From positions 558,001 through 622,000 of the forward strand of contig NZ_VFIL01000002.1 of assembly GCF_007858285.1 (NCBI RefSeq): DNA of 64,000 bases, in the 5' to 3' direction. Origin of the DNA: Pseudomonas brenneri (GTDB lineage: Bacteria; Pseudomonadota; Gammaproteobacteria; Pseudomonadales; Pseudomonadaceae). This document shows, piece after piece, positions 50,887 to 59,626 of this stretch (within the stretch, counting starts at the first letter, position 1; every line of letters begins with the position of its first letter). The translations under genes and the position numbers were made by a program. A model generated the notes under the pieces. That model made no database searches and had not been told where the DNA came from. It worked only from the letters and a program-made list of their open reading frames with translations.

Positions 50887-51249
50887 TTATTCCAGGTGTT
50901 CGGGTTTGACCGGGTCACCCGATTTCATGCCCAACTGCTGCCTGACATCCGCGAACATCAGATCGTAATGCTTGTGTTGCGAGCCGATGCTGCTGTGTGT
51001 CTTGGGGATTCCGTACTTTTCGGCAATCTTGGTCACGTTGCTGGCAAAGTTGTAAGCCTGATCCTTGGGCAGGAAGAACGTTTCCTTCATGTCTTTACCC
51101 TGAATGTTGCCATGCAGCGTGAACTGCATGCCTTTCCCTTCGCGTGCATCCGTGACGACCTCGTAGTCGAGGCACAGGTCGTAGCTGACATCGTCTTTGT
51201 TCAGCGCATGGCGTTCGATATGCAAGTGACCGGGTTCAAAAATGGCCAT
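50887..51249 (-). CDS. DUF5064-like small protein of the arc cluster
   Basis: The 120-residue soluble protein begins MAIFEPGHLHIERHALNKDD and ends KSGDPVKPEHLE. I recall similar proteins (DUF5064) downstream of arcC in fluorescent pseudomonads; nothing is known of their function. The ATG at 51249 has GGAG 9 bases before it. It follows arcC by about 60 bases with a GC hairpin between, so it is the probable last gene of the operon. Confidence 0.65.
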   Translation of the reverse strand: MAIFEPGHLHIERHALNKDDVSYDLCLDYEVVTDAREGKGMQFTLHGNIQGKDMKETFFLPKDQAYNFASNVTKIAEKYGIPKTHSSIGSQHKHYDLMFADVRQQLGMKSGDPVKPEHLE

Positions 51250-51280
51250 AGGCGTCTCTCCTTTACAAGGCATTGGAGAA

Positions 51281-51301
51281 GGGCGGCAGCAAGCGCCGCC
51301 C
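51281..51301 (-). other. Hairpin between arcC and the DUF5064-like gene
   Basis: GGGCGGC and GCCGCCC pair over 7 bp with a 7-base loop, immediately after the arcC stop. No U-run follows; it may tune downstream expression or protect the arcC mRNA end. Confidence 0.45.
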
Positions 51302-51310
51302 GGTGTGTCG

Positions 51311-52240
51311 TTATAAGTAGGTGATACCAGGCTTTGCCGTGCTGATACGAGTGCCGGCGGTGCCCTGGACAATCGCTTCGATGTCCGAGAGTGAACCGAT
51401 CACTGCGGTTTTGCCAGTCTGGCGGGCGAACTCACAGGCGGCCTGGACCTTGGGACCCATGGAGCCGGCGGCGAAGCCGAGTTTTTCCATTTCGTCCGGG
51501 TGCGCCTGGCCGATGGCTTTTTGCGTTGGCTTGCCAAAGTCAATAAACGCTGCATTCACGTCAGTGGCGATCACCAGCAAGTCGGCTTCCAGTTGCGAGG
51601 CCAGCAGCGACGAGCACAGGTCTTTATCGATCACCGCCTCAATGCCCTTGAGCTTGCCATCTTCGCCATACATGGTCGGGATCCCGCCGCCACCGGCGCA
51701 AATCACGATGCTGCTTTTTTCCAGCAGCCACTTGATCGGGCGAATCTCAAAGATGCGTTTGGGACTCGGGCTGGCCACCACCCGGCGGTATTTGTCGCCG
51801 TCGGGAGCAATCGCCCAGCCTTTTTCGGCCGCCAGTTTTTCCGCTTCGGCCTTGGAGTAGACCGGGCCGATCGGCTTGGTCGGGTTCTGGAAAGCCGGGT
51901 CCTTGGCGTCCACTTCCACCTGGGTCAGCAGCGTGGCGAACGGCACCTCAAAGTCCAGCAGGTTGCCCAGTTCCTGTTCGATGATATAGCCGATCATGCC
52001 TTCGGTTTCGGCGCCCAGCACGTCCAGCGGATACGGTGAAACCTGGGTGTAGGCGGCGGCTTGCAGCGACAGCAGGCCGACTTGCGGGCCATTGCCGTGA
52101 GCGATCACCAACTCGTTGCCCGGATGGATCTTGGCAATCTGTTCGGTGGCGATCCGGATATTGGCGCGTTGGTTGTCCGCAGTCATGGGTTCACCACGGC
52201 GGAGCAGGGCGTTACCGCCCAGTGCAACGACGATACGCAT
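51311..52240 (-). CDS. arcC: Carbamate kinase
   Basis: Carbamate kinase makes ATP from carbamoyl phosphate, the energy-yielding step of the arginine deiminase pathway. The 309-residue protein has [30 protein letters not shown] and [15 protein letters not shown]. It is third enzyme gene in arcA-arcB-arcC. About 190 bases of nested REP palindromes separate it from arcB. Confidence 0.97.
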   Translation of the reverse strand: MRIVVALGGNALLRRGEPMTADNQRANIRIATEQIAKIHPGNELVIAHGNGPQVGLLSLQAAAYTQVSPYPLDVLGAETEGMIGYIIEQELGNLLDFEVPFATLLTQVEVDAKDPAFQNPTKPIGPVYSKAEAEKLAAEKGWAIAPDGDKYRRVVASPSPKRIFEIRPIKWLLEKSSIVICAGGGGIPTMYGEDGKLKGIEAVIDKDLCSSLLASQLEADLLVIATDVNAAFIDFGKPTQKAIGQAHPDEMEKLGFAAGSMGPKVQAACEFARQTGKTAVIGSLSDIEAIVQGTAGTRISTAKPGITYL

Positions 52241-52283
52241 AATGCAATCCTTCTAGAATTCTGCCTTGTGAACACTGGACCAA

Positions 52284-52405
52284 GTGTGGGAGCCGGCTTT
52301 ATGTAGGAGCCGGGCTTGCCCGCGATGCAGTCACCTCGGTCTGCCAGACATATTGAGGTGATGCCATCGCAGGCAAGCCAGCTCCCACATAAAGCTCGCT
52401 CCCAC
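52284..52405. repeat. Nested REP/REPIN cluster between arcB and arcC
   Basis: The outer arms GTGGGAGCCGGCTTTATGT (about 52285-52303) and ACATAAAGCTCGCTCCCAC (about 52387-52405) enclose a complete inner REPIN. The inner left arm TAGGAGCCGGGCTTGCCCGC is at about 52304-52323 and the inner right arm GCAGGCAAGCCAGCTCCCAC at 52369-52388. One palindrome appears to have been inserted in the loop of another. Confidence 0.8.
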
Positions 52406-52420
52406 TGAGTCAGTGGGAGC
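52398..52420. repeat. Perfect 23-base palindrome after arcB
   Basis: Arms GCTCCCACTGA (52398-52408) and TCAGTGGGAGC (52410-52420) pair perfectly around a single G, sharing the GCTCCCAC of the nested REP outer arm. It lies 9 bases downstream of the arcB stop. Confidence 0.8.
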
Positions 52421-52429
52421 TGCGTTGGA

Positions 52430-53440
52430 TTACAAATCAGCCAACGTCGACACCAGGATCGCCTTGATGGTGTGCATGCGGTTTTCCGCTTGCTCGAAGG
52501 CGATGCAGGCCGGGGACTCGAACACGTCGTCGGTCACTTCGATGCCGTTGGCCAGGTGCGGATACTGCTCGGCAATCTGCTTGCCGATCTTGGTATCGCT
52601 GTTATGGAACGCCGGCAGGCAGTGCATGAACTTGGTGCGTGGGTTGCCGGTGGCTTTCATCAGCTGGCTGTTGACCTGGTATGGCAGCAGTTGCTCGATG
52701 CGCTCGGCCCAGGCTTCTACTGGCTCGCCCATGGACACCCAAACGTCGGTGTGGATGAAGTCCACGCCCTTGACCGCCGCTTTCGGGTCTTCGGTGAGGG
52801 TGATGCGTGCGCCGCTTTCTTCTGCGTATTTTTTGCAGCGACCCACCAGGTCATCGTGTGGCCACAGGGCTTTTGGCGCGCAGATGCGCACGTCCATGCC
52901 CAGCTTGGCACCGACCAGCAGCAGCGAGTTGCCCATGTTGTTGCGCGCGTCGCCCAGGTAGGCGTAGCTGATGTCGTGGATCGGCTTGTCGGCGTGTTCA
53001 CGCATGGTCAGCACGTCGGCGATCATCTGGGTTGGGTGGTATTCGTCGGTCAGGCCGTTGAACACGGGCACGCCGGCGAACTTTGCCAGTTCTTCGACGA
53101 TTTCCTGCTTGAAGCCACGGTACTCGATGGCGTCGTACATGCGCCCGAGTACGCGGGCGGTGTCCTTCATGCTTTCTTTGTGGCCGATCTGCGACGAGTT
53201 CGGGTCGATGTAGGTGACGTTGGCGCCCTGGTCATAGGCCGCCACTTCGAAGGCACATCGGGTGCGGGTCGAGGTTTTCTCGAAGATCAGCGCGATGTTG
53301 TTGCCTTTGAGGTGCTGCTGCTCGGTGCCGGTGTACTTGGCGCGCTTGAGGTCGCGGGACAGGTCCAGCAGGTAGCGCAGTTCGCGCGGGGTGTGGTGTT
53401 CCAGACTCAGCAGGTTACGGTTGTGGATGTTGAACGCCAT
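52430..53440 (-). CDS. arcB: Ornithine carbamoyltransferase, catabolic
   Basis: In the deiminase pathway the enzyme splits citrulline with phosphate to ornithine and carbamoyl phosphate. The 336-residue protein has the carbamoyl-phosphate loop STRTR at 57-61 and HCLP with Cys274 for ornithine. Length and position between arcA and arcC support the catabolic form, not the anabolic argF. Confidence 0.95.
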   Translation of the reverse strand: MAFNIHNRNLLSLEHHTPRELRYLLDLSRDLKRAKYTGTEQQHLKGNNIALIFEKTSTRTRCAFEVAAYDQGANVTYIDPNSSQIGHKESMKDTARVLGRMYDAIEYRGFKQEIVEELAKFAGVPVFNGLTDEYHPTQMIADVLTMREHADKPIHDISYAYLGDARNNMGNSLLLVGAKLGMDVRICAPKALWPHDDLVGRCKKYAEESGARITLTEDPKAAVKGVDFIHTDVWVSMGEPVEAWAERIEQLLPYQVNSQLMKATGNPRTKFMHCLPAFHNSDTKIGKQIAEQYPHLANGIEVTDDVFESPACIAFEQAENRMHTIKAILVSTLADL

Positions 53441-53509
53441 GATGATTCTCCTTGGATTCGGTAATCGGCCCGGTCGGCACTCGGTAAGCGCCGCCGGGTA
53501 GATGGTCGT

Positions 53510-54766
53510 TTAGTAGTCGATAGGGTCGCGGATGATCGGGCAGGTCATGCAGTGGCCACCGCCACGGCCGCGGCCGAGCTCACCGGCGCTGATGGTGATC
53601 ACTTCCACGCCGGCCTTGCGCAGCAGGGTGTTGGTGTAGGTGTTGCGGTCGTAGCCGATCACCACGCCAGGCTCCACGGCCACCACGTTGTTGCCGTCGT
53701 CCCACTGCTCGCGTTCGGCGGCGAAGCTGTTGCCGCCGGTTTCCACTACACGCAGGGCCTTGAGGCCAAGGGCGGCGGCCACGGTGTCGAGGAAGTTGGT
53801 TTTCTCGCGTTGGATATCGATGCCGTGGGGCTTGCTTTCGTCAGGGCGCAAAGTGAAGGCAACGATCTGGTTGACCACTTCAGGGAAGATGGTTACCAGG
53901 TCGCGGTCGCAGAAACTGAACACGGTGTCCAGGTGCATCGCCGCGCGGGATTTCGGCAGGCCGGCAACGATCACCCGTTCCACCGCTTTGTTCTTGAACA
54001 GGTTGCGCGCCAGTTGGCCGATGGCCTGGTGGGACGTGCGTTCGCCCATGCCGATCAAGACCACACCGTTGCCAATCGGCATCACGTCGCCGCCTTCCAG
54101 CGTGGAGGCCCCGTGTTCCAGGTCAGGGTCGCCGTACCAGATCTGGAAATCGGCGTTGGTGAACTCAGGGTGGAATTTATAGATGGCGGTGGTCAGCAGG
54201 GTTTCCTGACGTCGCGCCGGCCAGTACATCGGGTTGAGCGTCACGCCGCCGTAGATCCAGCACGTGGTGTCACGGGTGAACTGGGTGTTGGGCAGCGGCG
54301 GCAGGATGAAGCTTGAGTGGCCGAGGAAGTCGCGGAACATCTCGATGGTCTTGCCACCGAAGCTGCTTGGCAGGTCATCGGCCGATACGCCACCGATCAG
54401 GAACTCGGCGATCTTGCGTGGCTCCAGGCTGCGCAGCCACGAGCCGACTTCATCGACCAGGCCCAGACCAACGGTGTTGGCGGTGATCTTGCGCTCCAGG
54501 ATCCAGTCCAGCGCTTCGGGGATGGCGACAATGTCAGTCAGCAGGTTGTGCATTTCCAGCACATCGATGTCCCGCTCACGCATCTTGGTGACGAAGTCGA
54601 AATGGTCCCGCTTGGCCTGGGCAACCCAGAGCACGTCATCGAACAACAGCTCGTCGCAGTTATTGGGGGTCAGCCGCTGGTGGGCCAAACCTGGGGAACA
54701 CACCATGACTTTGCGCAGTTTGCCGGCTTCGGAATGTACGCCGTACTTAACTTTTTCCGTGGTCAT
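53510..54766 (-). CDS. arcA: Arginine deiminase
   Basis: The enzyme hydrolyses arginine to citrulline and ammonia. The 418-residue length equals P. aeruginosa ArcA, and the catalytic nucleophile Cys406 lies in [12 protein letters not shown]. Other landmarks are [12 protein letters not shown] and [11 protein letters not shown]. The ATG at 54766 ([13 protein letters not shown]) has GGAGG 8 bases upstream; seven extra residues are possible. Confidence 0.97.
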   Translation of the reverse strand: MTTEKVKYGVHSEAGKLRKVMVCSPGLAHQRLTPNNCDELLFDDVLWVAQAKRDHFDFVTKMRERDIDVLEMHNLLTDIVAIPEALDWILERKITANTVGLGLVDEVGSWLRSLEPRKIAEFLIGGVSADDLPSSFGGKTIEMFRDFLGHSSFILPPLPNTQFTRDTTCWIYGGVTLNPMYWPARRQETLLTTAIYKFHPEFTNADFQIWYGDPDLEHGASTLEGGDVMPIGNGVVLIGMGERTSHQAIGQLARNLFKNKAVERVIVAGLPKSRAAMHLDTVFSFCDRDLVTIFPEVVNQIVAFTLRPDESKPHGIDIQREKTNFLDTVAAALGLKALRVVETGGNSFAAEREQWDDGNNVVAVEPGVVIGYDRNTYTNTLLRKAGVEVITISAGELGRGRGGGHCMTCPIIRDPIDY

Positions 54767-54801
54767 TACAGATCCTCCAGTGAACATAAACAGTGAGGGT
54801 G

Positions 54802-56229
54802 TTACAGGGTCAGGAAGCCGTCGTAGAGCCCATAGGCCGCCACCAGGGCGCCAATGACCACTGCGGCGAAAATCAGCTTCTCGACGTTGGTGAAAATCGG
54901 TTTGCCCAGTTCACGCTTGGCCTTGGCGAACAGGATCGCGCCAGGGGCGTAGAGCAGGGCGGACAACAGCAGGTACTTGGTGCCACCGGCATACAGCAGC
55001 CAGACCGCGTAGATCAGGGCGATGGCGCCGATGAACAGGTCTTTCTTGCGCTCGGCCAGGGCCGCCTCGTAGGTCTCGCCGCGTACCGCCAGCAACAGCG
55101 CGTAGGCCGCCGACCACAGGTACGGCACCAGGATCATCGAGGTGGCGAGGTAGATCAGCGACAGGTAGGTACTGGCGGAAAACAGCGTGATCACCAGGAA
55201 GATCTGCACCATCGCATTGGTCAGCCACAGGGCGTTGACCGGCACATGGTTGGCGTTTTCCTTACGCAGGAACTCCGGCATGGTGTGGTCTTTGGCGGCG
55301 GCGAACATGATCTCGGCGCACAGCAGCACCCATGACAGCAGCGCCCCCAGCAGCGAGATGATCAAGCCGACGCTGATCAGTACCGCGCCCCAGTGGCCGA
55401 CCACATGTTCCAGCACTGCGGCCATCGATGGGTTCTGCAGCTTGGCCAGTTCCGGTTGAGTCATGATGCCCAGGGACAGCACGTTCACCAGCATCAGGAA
55501 CAGCAGCACGGTGATAAAGCCGATGACAGTGGCCTTGCCCACGTCCGAACGTTTTTCGGCACGGGACGAGAAGATGCTCGCGCCTTCGATGCCGATGAAC
55601 ACCCAGACGGTGACCAGCATCATATTGCGCACCTGGTTCATCACGCTGCCCAGGTCGGGGTTTTTCACGCCCCAGATATCAGCGGTGAAAATGTCCAGCT
55701 TGAACGCGAACAGTGCGATCAACACAAACAGCACCAGCGGCACGACCTTGGCGACCGTGGTCACCAGGTTGATGAACGCTGCTTCCTTGATCCCGCGCAG
55801 GACCAGGAAATGCACGGCCCACAACAGCACCGACGCGCCAATCACCGCCGCCGGGGTGTTGCCTTCGCCGAAGATGGGGAAGAAGTAACCGAGGGTGCTG
55901 AACAGCAGCACGAAGTAACCGACGTTGCCCAGCCAGGCGCTGATCCAGTAGCCCCAGGCCGACGAGAAACCCATGTAGTCGCCAAAACCGGCCTTGGCGT
56001 AGGCGTATACACCGCCGTCCAGGTCAGGTTTGCGGTTGGCCAGGGTCTGGAATACAAAGGCCAGGGTCAACATCCCCACGGCAGTAATAACCCAACCAAT
56101 CAATACCGCACCGACATCGGCGCTGGCGGCCATGTTTTGCGGCAACGAGAAGATCCCGCCGCCAATCATTGAGCCCACAACAAGAGCAACAAGGGCGCCT
56201 AATCGAAGTTTTCCGGGAGATTCAGACAT
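54802..56229 (-). CDS. arcD: Arginine/ornithine antiporter ArcD
   Basis: This APC-superfamily inner-membrane exchanger of 475 residues has 12 or 13 hydrophobic helices and imports arginine against ornithine without net energy cost. It opens [20 protein letters not shown], with the [14 protein letters not shown] substrate-site loop. It is first gene of arcDABC. The ATG at 56229 has GGAG 8 bases upstream. It has a close divergent paralogue at 56679-58106. Confidence 0.96.
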   Translation of the reverse strand: MSESPGKLRLGALVALVVGSMIGGGIFSLPQNMAASADVGAVLIGWVITAVGMLTLAFVFQTLANRKPDLDGGVYAYAKAGFGDYMGFSSAWGYWISAWLGNVGYFVLLFSTLGYFFPIFGEGNTPAAVIGASVLLWAVHFLVLRGIKEAAFINLVTTVAKVVPLVLFVLIALFAFKLDIFTADIWGVKNPDLGSVMNQVRNMMLVTVWVFIGIEGASIFSSRAEKRSDVGKATVIGFITVLLFLMLVNVLSLGIMTQPELAKLQNPSMAAVLEHVVGHWGAVLISVGLIISLLGALLSWVLLCAEIMFAAAKDHTMPEFLRKENANHVPVNALWLTNAMVQIFLVITLFSASTYLSLIYLATSMILVPYLWSAAYALLLAVRGETYEAALAERKKDLFIGAIALIYAVWLLYAGGTKYLLLSALLYAPGAILFAKAKRELGKPIFTNVEKLIFAAVVIGALVAAYGLYDGFLTL

Positions 56230-56678
56230 TGCGTGACTCCAATGCAGGAGAAGAGAGACCACAGAATAAAACTGTGCGCTATTCAAACAGCTGACTCAGA
56301 TCACTTCATTGGCACATTCCATTGCGAATTAATGACTTATGGTTGAGTTGTTACAGGCGTATAATTGTTCGGATAAGTGCGTTCCAGAGCCTCTATCCGT
56401 TACGGTTAATCATTTTTATGTAGGGCATGAAGGGTTGACGCTAGCCCGTATTCCCAGATGTGCAAACTTTTTCAATAGGCTTTGCCAAATACGCCATGTG
56501 ATGGGAAGACAAGTCATATTTAAATTCTAAATAGGCCTAAACTCTATTAACTGACATGCCATTAAGTTATGAGGCGATCCGCTTTATTCGCTATAGCTAA
56601 TAAACGCTGAATACGTTAGATAAATTATCCGAGTGCACAGTTGTTGGCTCAATGACGGTTTGATTTGCAGGGGTTTCT
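56230..56678. other. AT-rich control region between divergent arcD copies
   Basis: About 450 bases, clearly AT-rich against the flanks, carry the promoters of the arc operon and of the second arcD. I searched by eye for the ANR box (TTGAT-N4-ATCAA) and found no good match. No credible ORF is present. Confidence 0.5.
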
Positions 56679-58106
56679 ATGTCGCAACCGGCACAAAAGC
56701 TTCGACTCGGCGCCCTGATTGCGCTGGTGGTGGGCTCGATGATTGGCGGCGGGATCTTCTCGTTGCCGCAAAACATTGCCGCACGGGCAGAGGTGGGGGC
56801 GATCCTGATCGGTTGGGGCATCACCGCCATCGGCATGCTGACCCTGGCCTTTGTGTTCCAGACCCTGGCCAACCGTAAACCCAACCTGGATTCAGGGGTG
56901 TACGCCTATGCCAAGGCCGGGTTTGGCGACTACATGGGGTTTTCTTCGGCATGGGGTTACTGGATCAGTGCCTGGATGGGCAACGTCGGCTATTTCGTGT
57001 TGCTGTTCAGCACCCTCGGCTATTTTTTTCCGGTGTTTGGCCAGGGCAATACGCCGGTGGCCATTGGCTGCGCCTCGTTGCTGCTGTGGGCTGTGCATTT
57101 TCTGGTGCTGCGCGGCATCAAGGAGGCGGCGTTTATCAATCAGGTCACCACCGTGGCGAAGATCGTGCCGCTGCTGATGTTTATCGTCATCGCCGCCGTG
57201 GCGTTCAAGGCGGATATTTTCACCCGCGATATCTGGGGCCTGGGCAACCCGGAGTTCGGTGGGGTGATGGACCAGGTGCGCAACATGATGCTGGTCACCG
57301 TGTTTGTGTTTATCGGTATCGAAGGCGCCAGTGTGTACTCGGCCCGGGCGGAGAAACGTTCGGACGTGGGGCGCGCCACGGTGATCGGTTTTATCGGGGT
57401 GCTGGCGCTGCTGGTGCTGGTCAACGTGTTGTCCCTGGGGATCATGAGCCAGCCGGAGTTGGCCAACTTGCAGAACCCGTCCCTGGCGGGCGTGCTGGAG
57501 CATATTGTCGGCCCCTGGGGCGCGATGTTGATCAGCATCGGCCTGGCCGTGTCGTTGCTCGGTGCGTTGCTGTCATGGGCCTTGTTGTGTGCCGAAATTC
57601 TCTACGCCACCGCCCACGACAAGACCATGCCGGCCTTCCTGAAAAAGGAAAATGCCAACCGTGTGCCGGTCAATGCCCTGTGGTTGACCAATGTGATGAT
57701 CCAGATTTTCCTGGTGATCACCCTGTTTTCCGCCAGTACCTACACCACGCTGATCTACCTGGCGTCGTCGATGATCCTGGTTCCGTATTTGTGGTCGGCG
57801 GCCTATGCCGTGCTGCTGTGCGGGCGTGGTGAAACCTATGAAAATGCCCACCGCGCGCGCCTCAAGGACCTGCTGATTGGGGTGATTGCACTGGGTTATG
57901 CGGTGTGGCTGCTGTATGCCGGTGGCCTGAAATACCTGCTGCTGTCGGCGCTGTTGTATGCGCCGGGGGTGATCCTGTTTGCCCAGGCCAAGCACGAGCA
58001 GGGCCAGCCCCTGTTTACCTTGTTGGAAAAAGGCATTTTCAGCTGTGTGATCGCCGGGGCGAGCCTGGCGGCGTATGGGTTGTACAGTGGCGTGCTGAGC
58101 TTGTGA
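56679..58106 (+). CDS. Second arginine/ornithine antiporter (arcD paralogue)
   Basis: This 475-residue APC transporter aligns with ArcD end to end without evident gaps: same length and shared blocks such as [31 protein letters not shown] and NVLSLGIM. Differences concentrate in helix faces and the last 60 residues. It was probably born by duplication and inversion. It may exchange arginine/ornithine under other conditions or take a related pair such as lysine/cadaverine; this is inference. It is closed by a REP pair. Confidence 0.9.
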   Translation: MSQPAQKLRLGALIALVVGSMIGGGIFSLPQNIAARAEVGAILIGWGITAIGMLTLAFVFQTLANRKPNLDSGVYAYAKAGFGDYMGFSSAWGYWISAWMGNVGYFVLLFSTLGYFFPVFGQGNTPVAIGCASLLLWAVHFLVLRGIKEAAFINQVTTVAKIVPLLMFIVIAAVAFKADIFTRDIWGLGNPEFGGVMDQVRNMMLVTVFVFIGIEGASVYSARAEKRSDVGRATVIGFIGVLALLVLVNVLSLGIMSQPELANLQNPSLAGVLEHIVGPWGAMLISIGLAVSLLGALLSWALLCAEILYATAHDKTMPAFLKKENANRVPVNALWLTNVMIQIFLVITLFSASTYTTLIYLASSMILVPYLWSAAYAVLLCGRGETYENAHRARLKDLLIGVIALGYAVWLLYAGGLKYLLLSALLYAPGVILFAQAKHEQGQPLFTLLEKGIFSCVIAGASLAAYGLYSGVLSL

Positions 58107-58140
58107 AAATGCTCGCTGCTTGTTGCGACTGGGCGGGCCT

Positions 58141-58225
58141 CATCGCGAGCAAGCCCGCTCCCACATTTGACCGAGTTGTTTGAACTGCACGCGGTCAATT
58201 GTAGGAGCGGGCTTGCCCGCGATGA
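58141..58225. repeat. Tail-to-tail REP pair
   Basis: One REP is read leftward at 58141-58165 (...GAGCAAGCCCGCTCCCACA) and one rightward at 58200-58225 (TGTAGGAGCGGGCTTGCCCG...). Their GGGAGC heads face each other, the opposite of the REPIN arrangement elsewhere in the window. Confidence 0.8.
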
Positions 58226-58236
58226 CAATCGCAAGG

Positions 58237-59586
58237 TCACCACTGGGCCCGATGCGCGCCCAGTTCCCCTGCCGGCAAATCCCACTGCAGCGGTGTCCCC
58301 GTAATTGTCAGCGGCGCCAGCAGCCGATGAGCCGGGCCCCAGGCCGTCTGTTCCACCACCAGGCCTTGATCGCTCGGATCTTCTTCACGCAACGCGGGTT
58401 GTTCCACACGGTTTCCCGACTCGATCAACAGCTTCGCCGTGCGCGCCAGCGACAGACGTGACGAACCGCCACGCCCACTGCGCAGGCGTTCGGCCAACGC
58501 CTGTATGGCACTGGCGGCCATCAGGTAGCCGGTTGCATGATCCAGCGCCTGCACTGGCAGCGGCACGGGTTTGTTCGCCTGTTTCCACTGCATGCCGGCG
58601 TGGGCAATCCCGCTGCTCATCTGCACCAGGCTGTCGAAGCCTCGGCGATTGCGCCATGGGCCGCTCCAGCCGTAGGCGTTCAGGCTGACGTCGATCAGGC
58701 CGGGGGCAATCTGCTGCAGTGCGGCGGTGTTGTAACCCAACTGCTCCAGGGCATCGGCCCGGTAGCCGTGGAACAGAATGTCGGCATCCTTGAGCAAGTG
58801 CTCGAATAATTGCCGGTCGTTGGAGGTCTTAAGGTCAAGGCGCGCGCAGCGCTTGCCCAGGGTCATTTCCGGCACGACCCCGGGTTCGTTCCAGGTGGGG
58901 GCGTCGATACGCAATACGTTGGCGCCAAGACCGGCGAGAAAGCGACTGGCCACGGGGCCGGCCAGCACGCGGGTCAGGTCCAGCACCTTGATCCCCGCCA
59001 ACGGGCGCGCCACGCTGCCGCGCCAGGGGATGTTGCTGGCTGCCTCGAAGTGCTGGCGTGCAACCAGGGGCTCCTGGTTGACCGCCAACCCCTGGGGGTG
59101 GGCCTGCCAGTCCGGCCATGCGCGCATCTGCGCGGCGCAACCACCTTCATCGACAATCGCGTGTTCCAGCTTGGCCGCGTTCCAGGGGGCTACCTTGAGC
59201 GCCATCGCCGCTCGATCCGCGACGTGGCCCAGCACGCGTTCGGCGGCCGCGCGATGATGGGGGGCGTTGGTGTGCAGGCGAATCCAGCCGTCGGCGCAGG
59301 CGTAGTCGCCGGCAATCGGGTCCCATAGCGGCGGTACGCTCCAACCGAGCGGACGCAGTGAGCTGGAGAACCAGAATGAGGCCAGGCGCCGGTCCACGCT
59401 GACAGTGGGCAGGCGTCCGGTCTGTTGCTCCAGCAGCCGGGCGACGGCCTGGCCCGCCGCACCGATACTGGCACAGGCCAGTTCAGTGACAGCGAAGGTT
59501 GAAGGCAGGGCGCCGGCCTCGGTGATGGTCAGCGCGGTGGGTGGCAGATCGAGTGCAACCTCGATGGATGTGAGCAGATCAGTCAT
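58237..59586 (-). CDS. CaiB/BaiF-type (class III) CoA-transferase with atypical domain order
   Basis: The 449-residue protein contains, from about residue 197, the normal N-terminal signature of the family: LAGIKVLDLTRVLAGPVASR and GANVLRIDAP. GFDSLVQMSSG follows, with the likely catalytic Asp318. The preceding 190 residues hold text normally found in the C-terminal half of such enzymes (YACADGWIRLHT). It thus looks permuted, or fused to a degenerate second half. The substrate is unknown. The ATG at 59586 is preceded by AAGGAGGG, which is itself in a hairpin. Confidence 0.8.
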   Translation of the reverse strand: MTDLLTSIEVALDLPPTALTITEAGALPSTFAVTELACASIGAAGQAVARLLEQQTGRLPTVSVDRRLASFWFSSSLRPLGWSVPPLWDPIAGDYACADGWIRLHTNAPHHRAAAERVLGHVADRAAMALKVAPWNAAKLEHAIVDEGGCAAQMRAWPDWQAHPQGLAVNQEPLVARQHFEAASNIPWRGSVARPLAGIKVLDLTRVLAGPVASRFLAGLGANVLRIDAPTWNEPGVVPEMTLGKRCARLDLKTSNDRQLFEHLLKDADILFHGYRADALEQLGYNTAALQQIAPGLIDVSLNAYGWSGPWRNRRGFDSLVQMSSGIAHAGMQWKQANKPVPLPVQALDHATGYLMAASAIQALAERLRSGRGGSSRLSLARTAKLLIESGNRVEQPALREEDPSDQGLVVEQTAWGPAHRLLAPLTITGTPLQWDLPAGELGAHRAQW

Positions 59587-59590
59587 CAAC

Positions 59591-59612
59591 GGCCCTCCTT
59601 ACAAGAAGGGCC
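59591..59612 (-). promoter_or_regulatory. Hairpin hiding the ribosome-binding site of the CoA-transferase gene
   Basis: Reverse strand GGCCCTTCTT and AAGGAGGGCC pair over 10 bp (one G-U) around GT. The 3' arm is the Shine-Dalgarno, 4 bases before the ATG. Translation may depend on opening the stem. Confidence 0.5.
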
Positions 59613-59626
59613 ATCATAGAAGATCT

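Noticed and set aside
56339..56530. Small forward ORF in the arcD intergenic region
   Set aside because: It is in an AT-rich control region, has no convincing ribosome site and no recognisable product.
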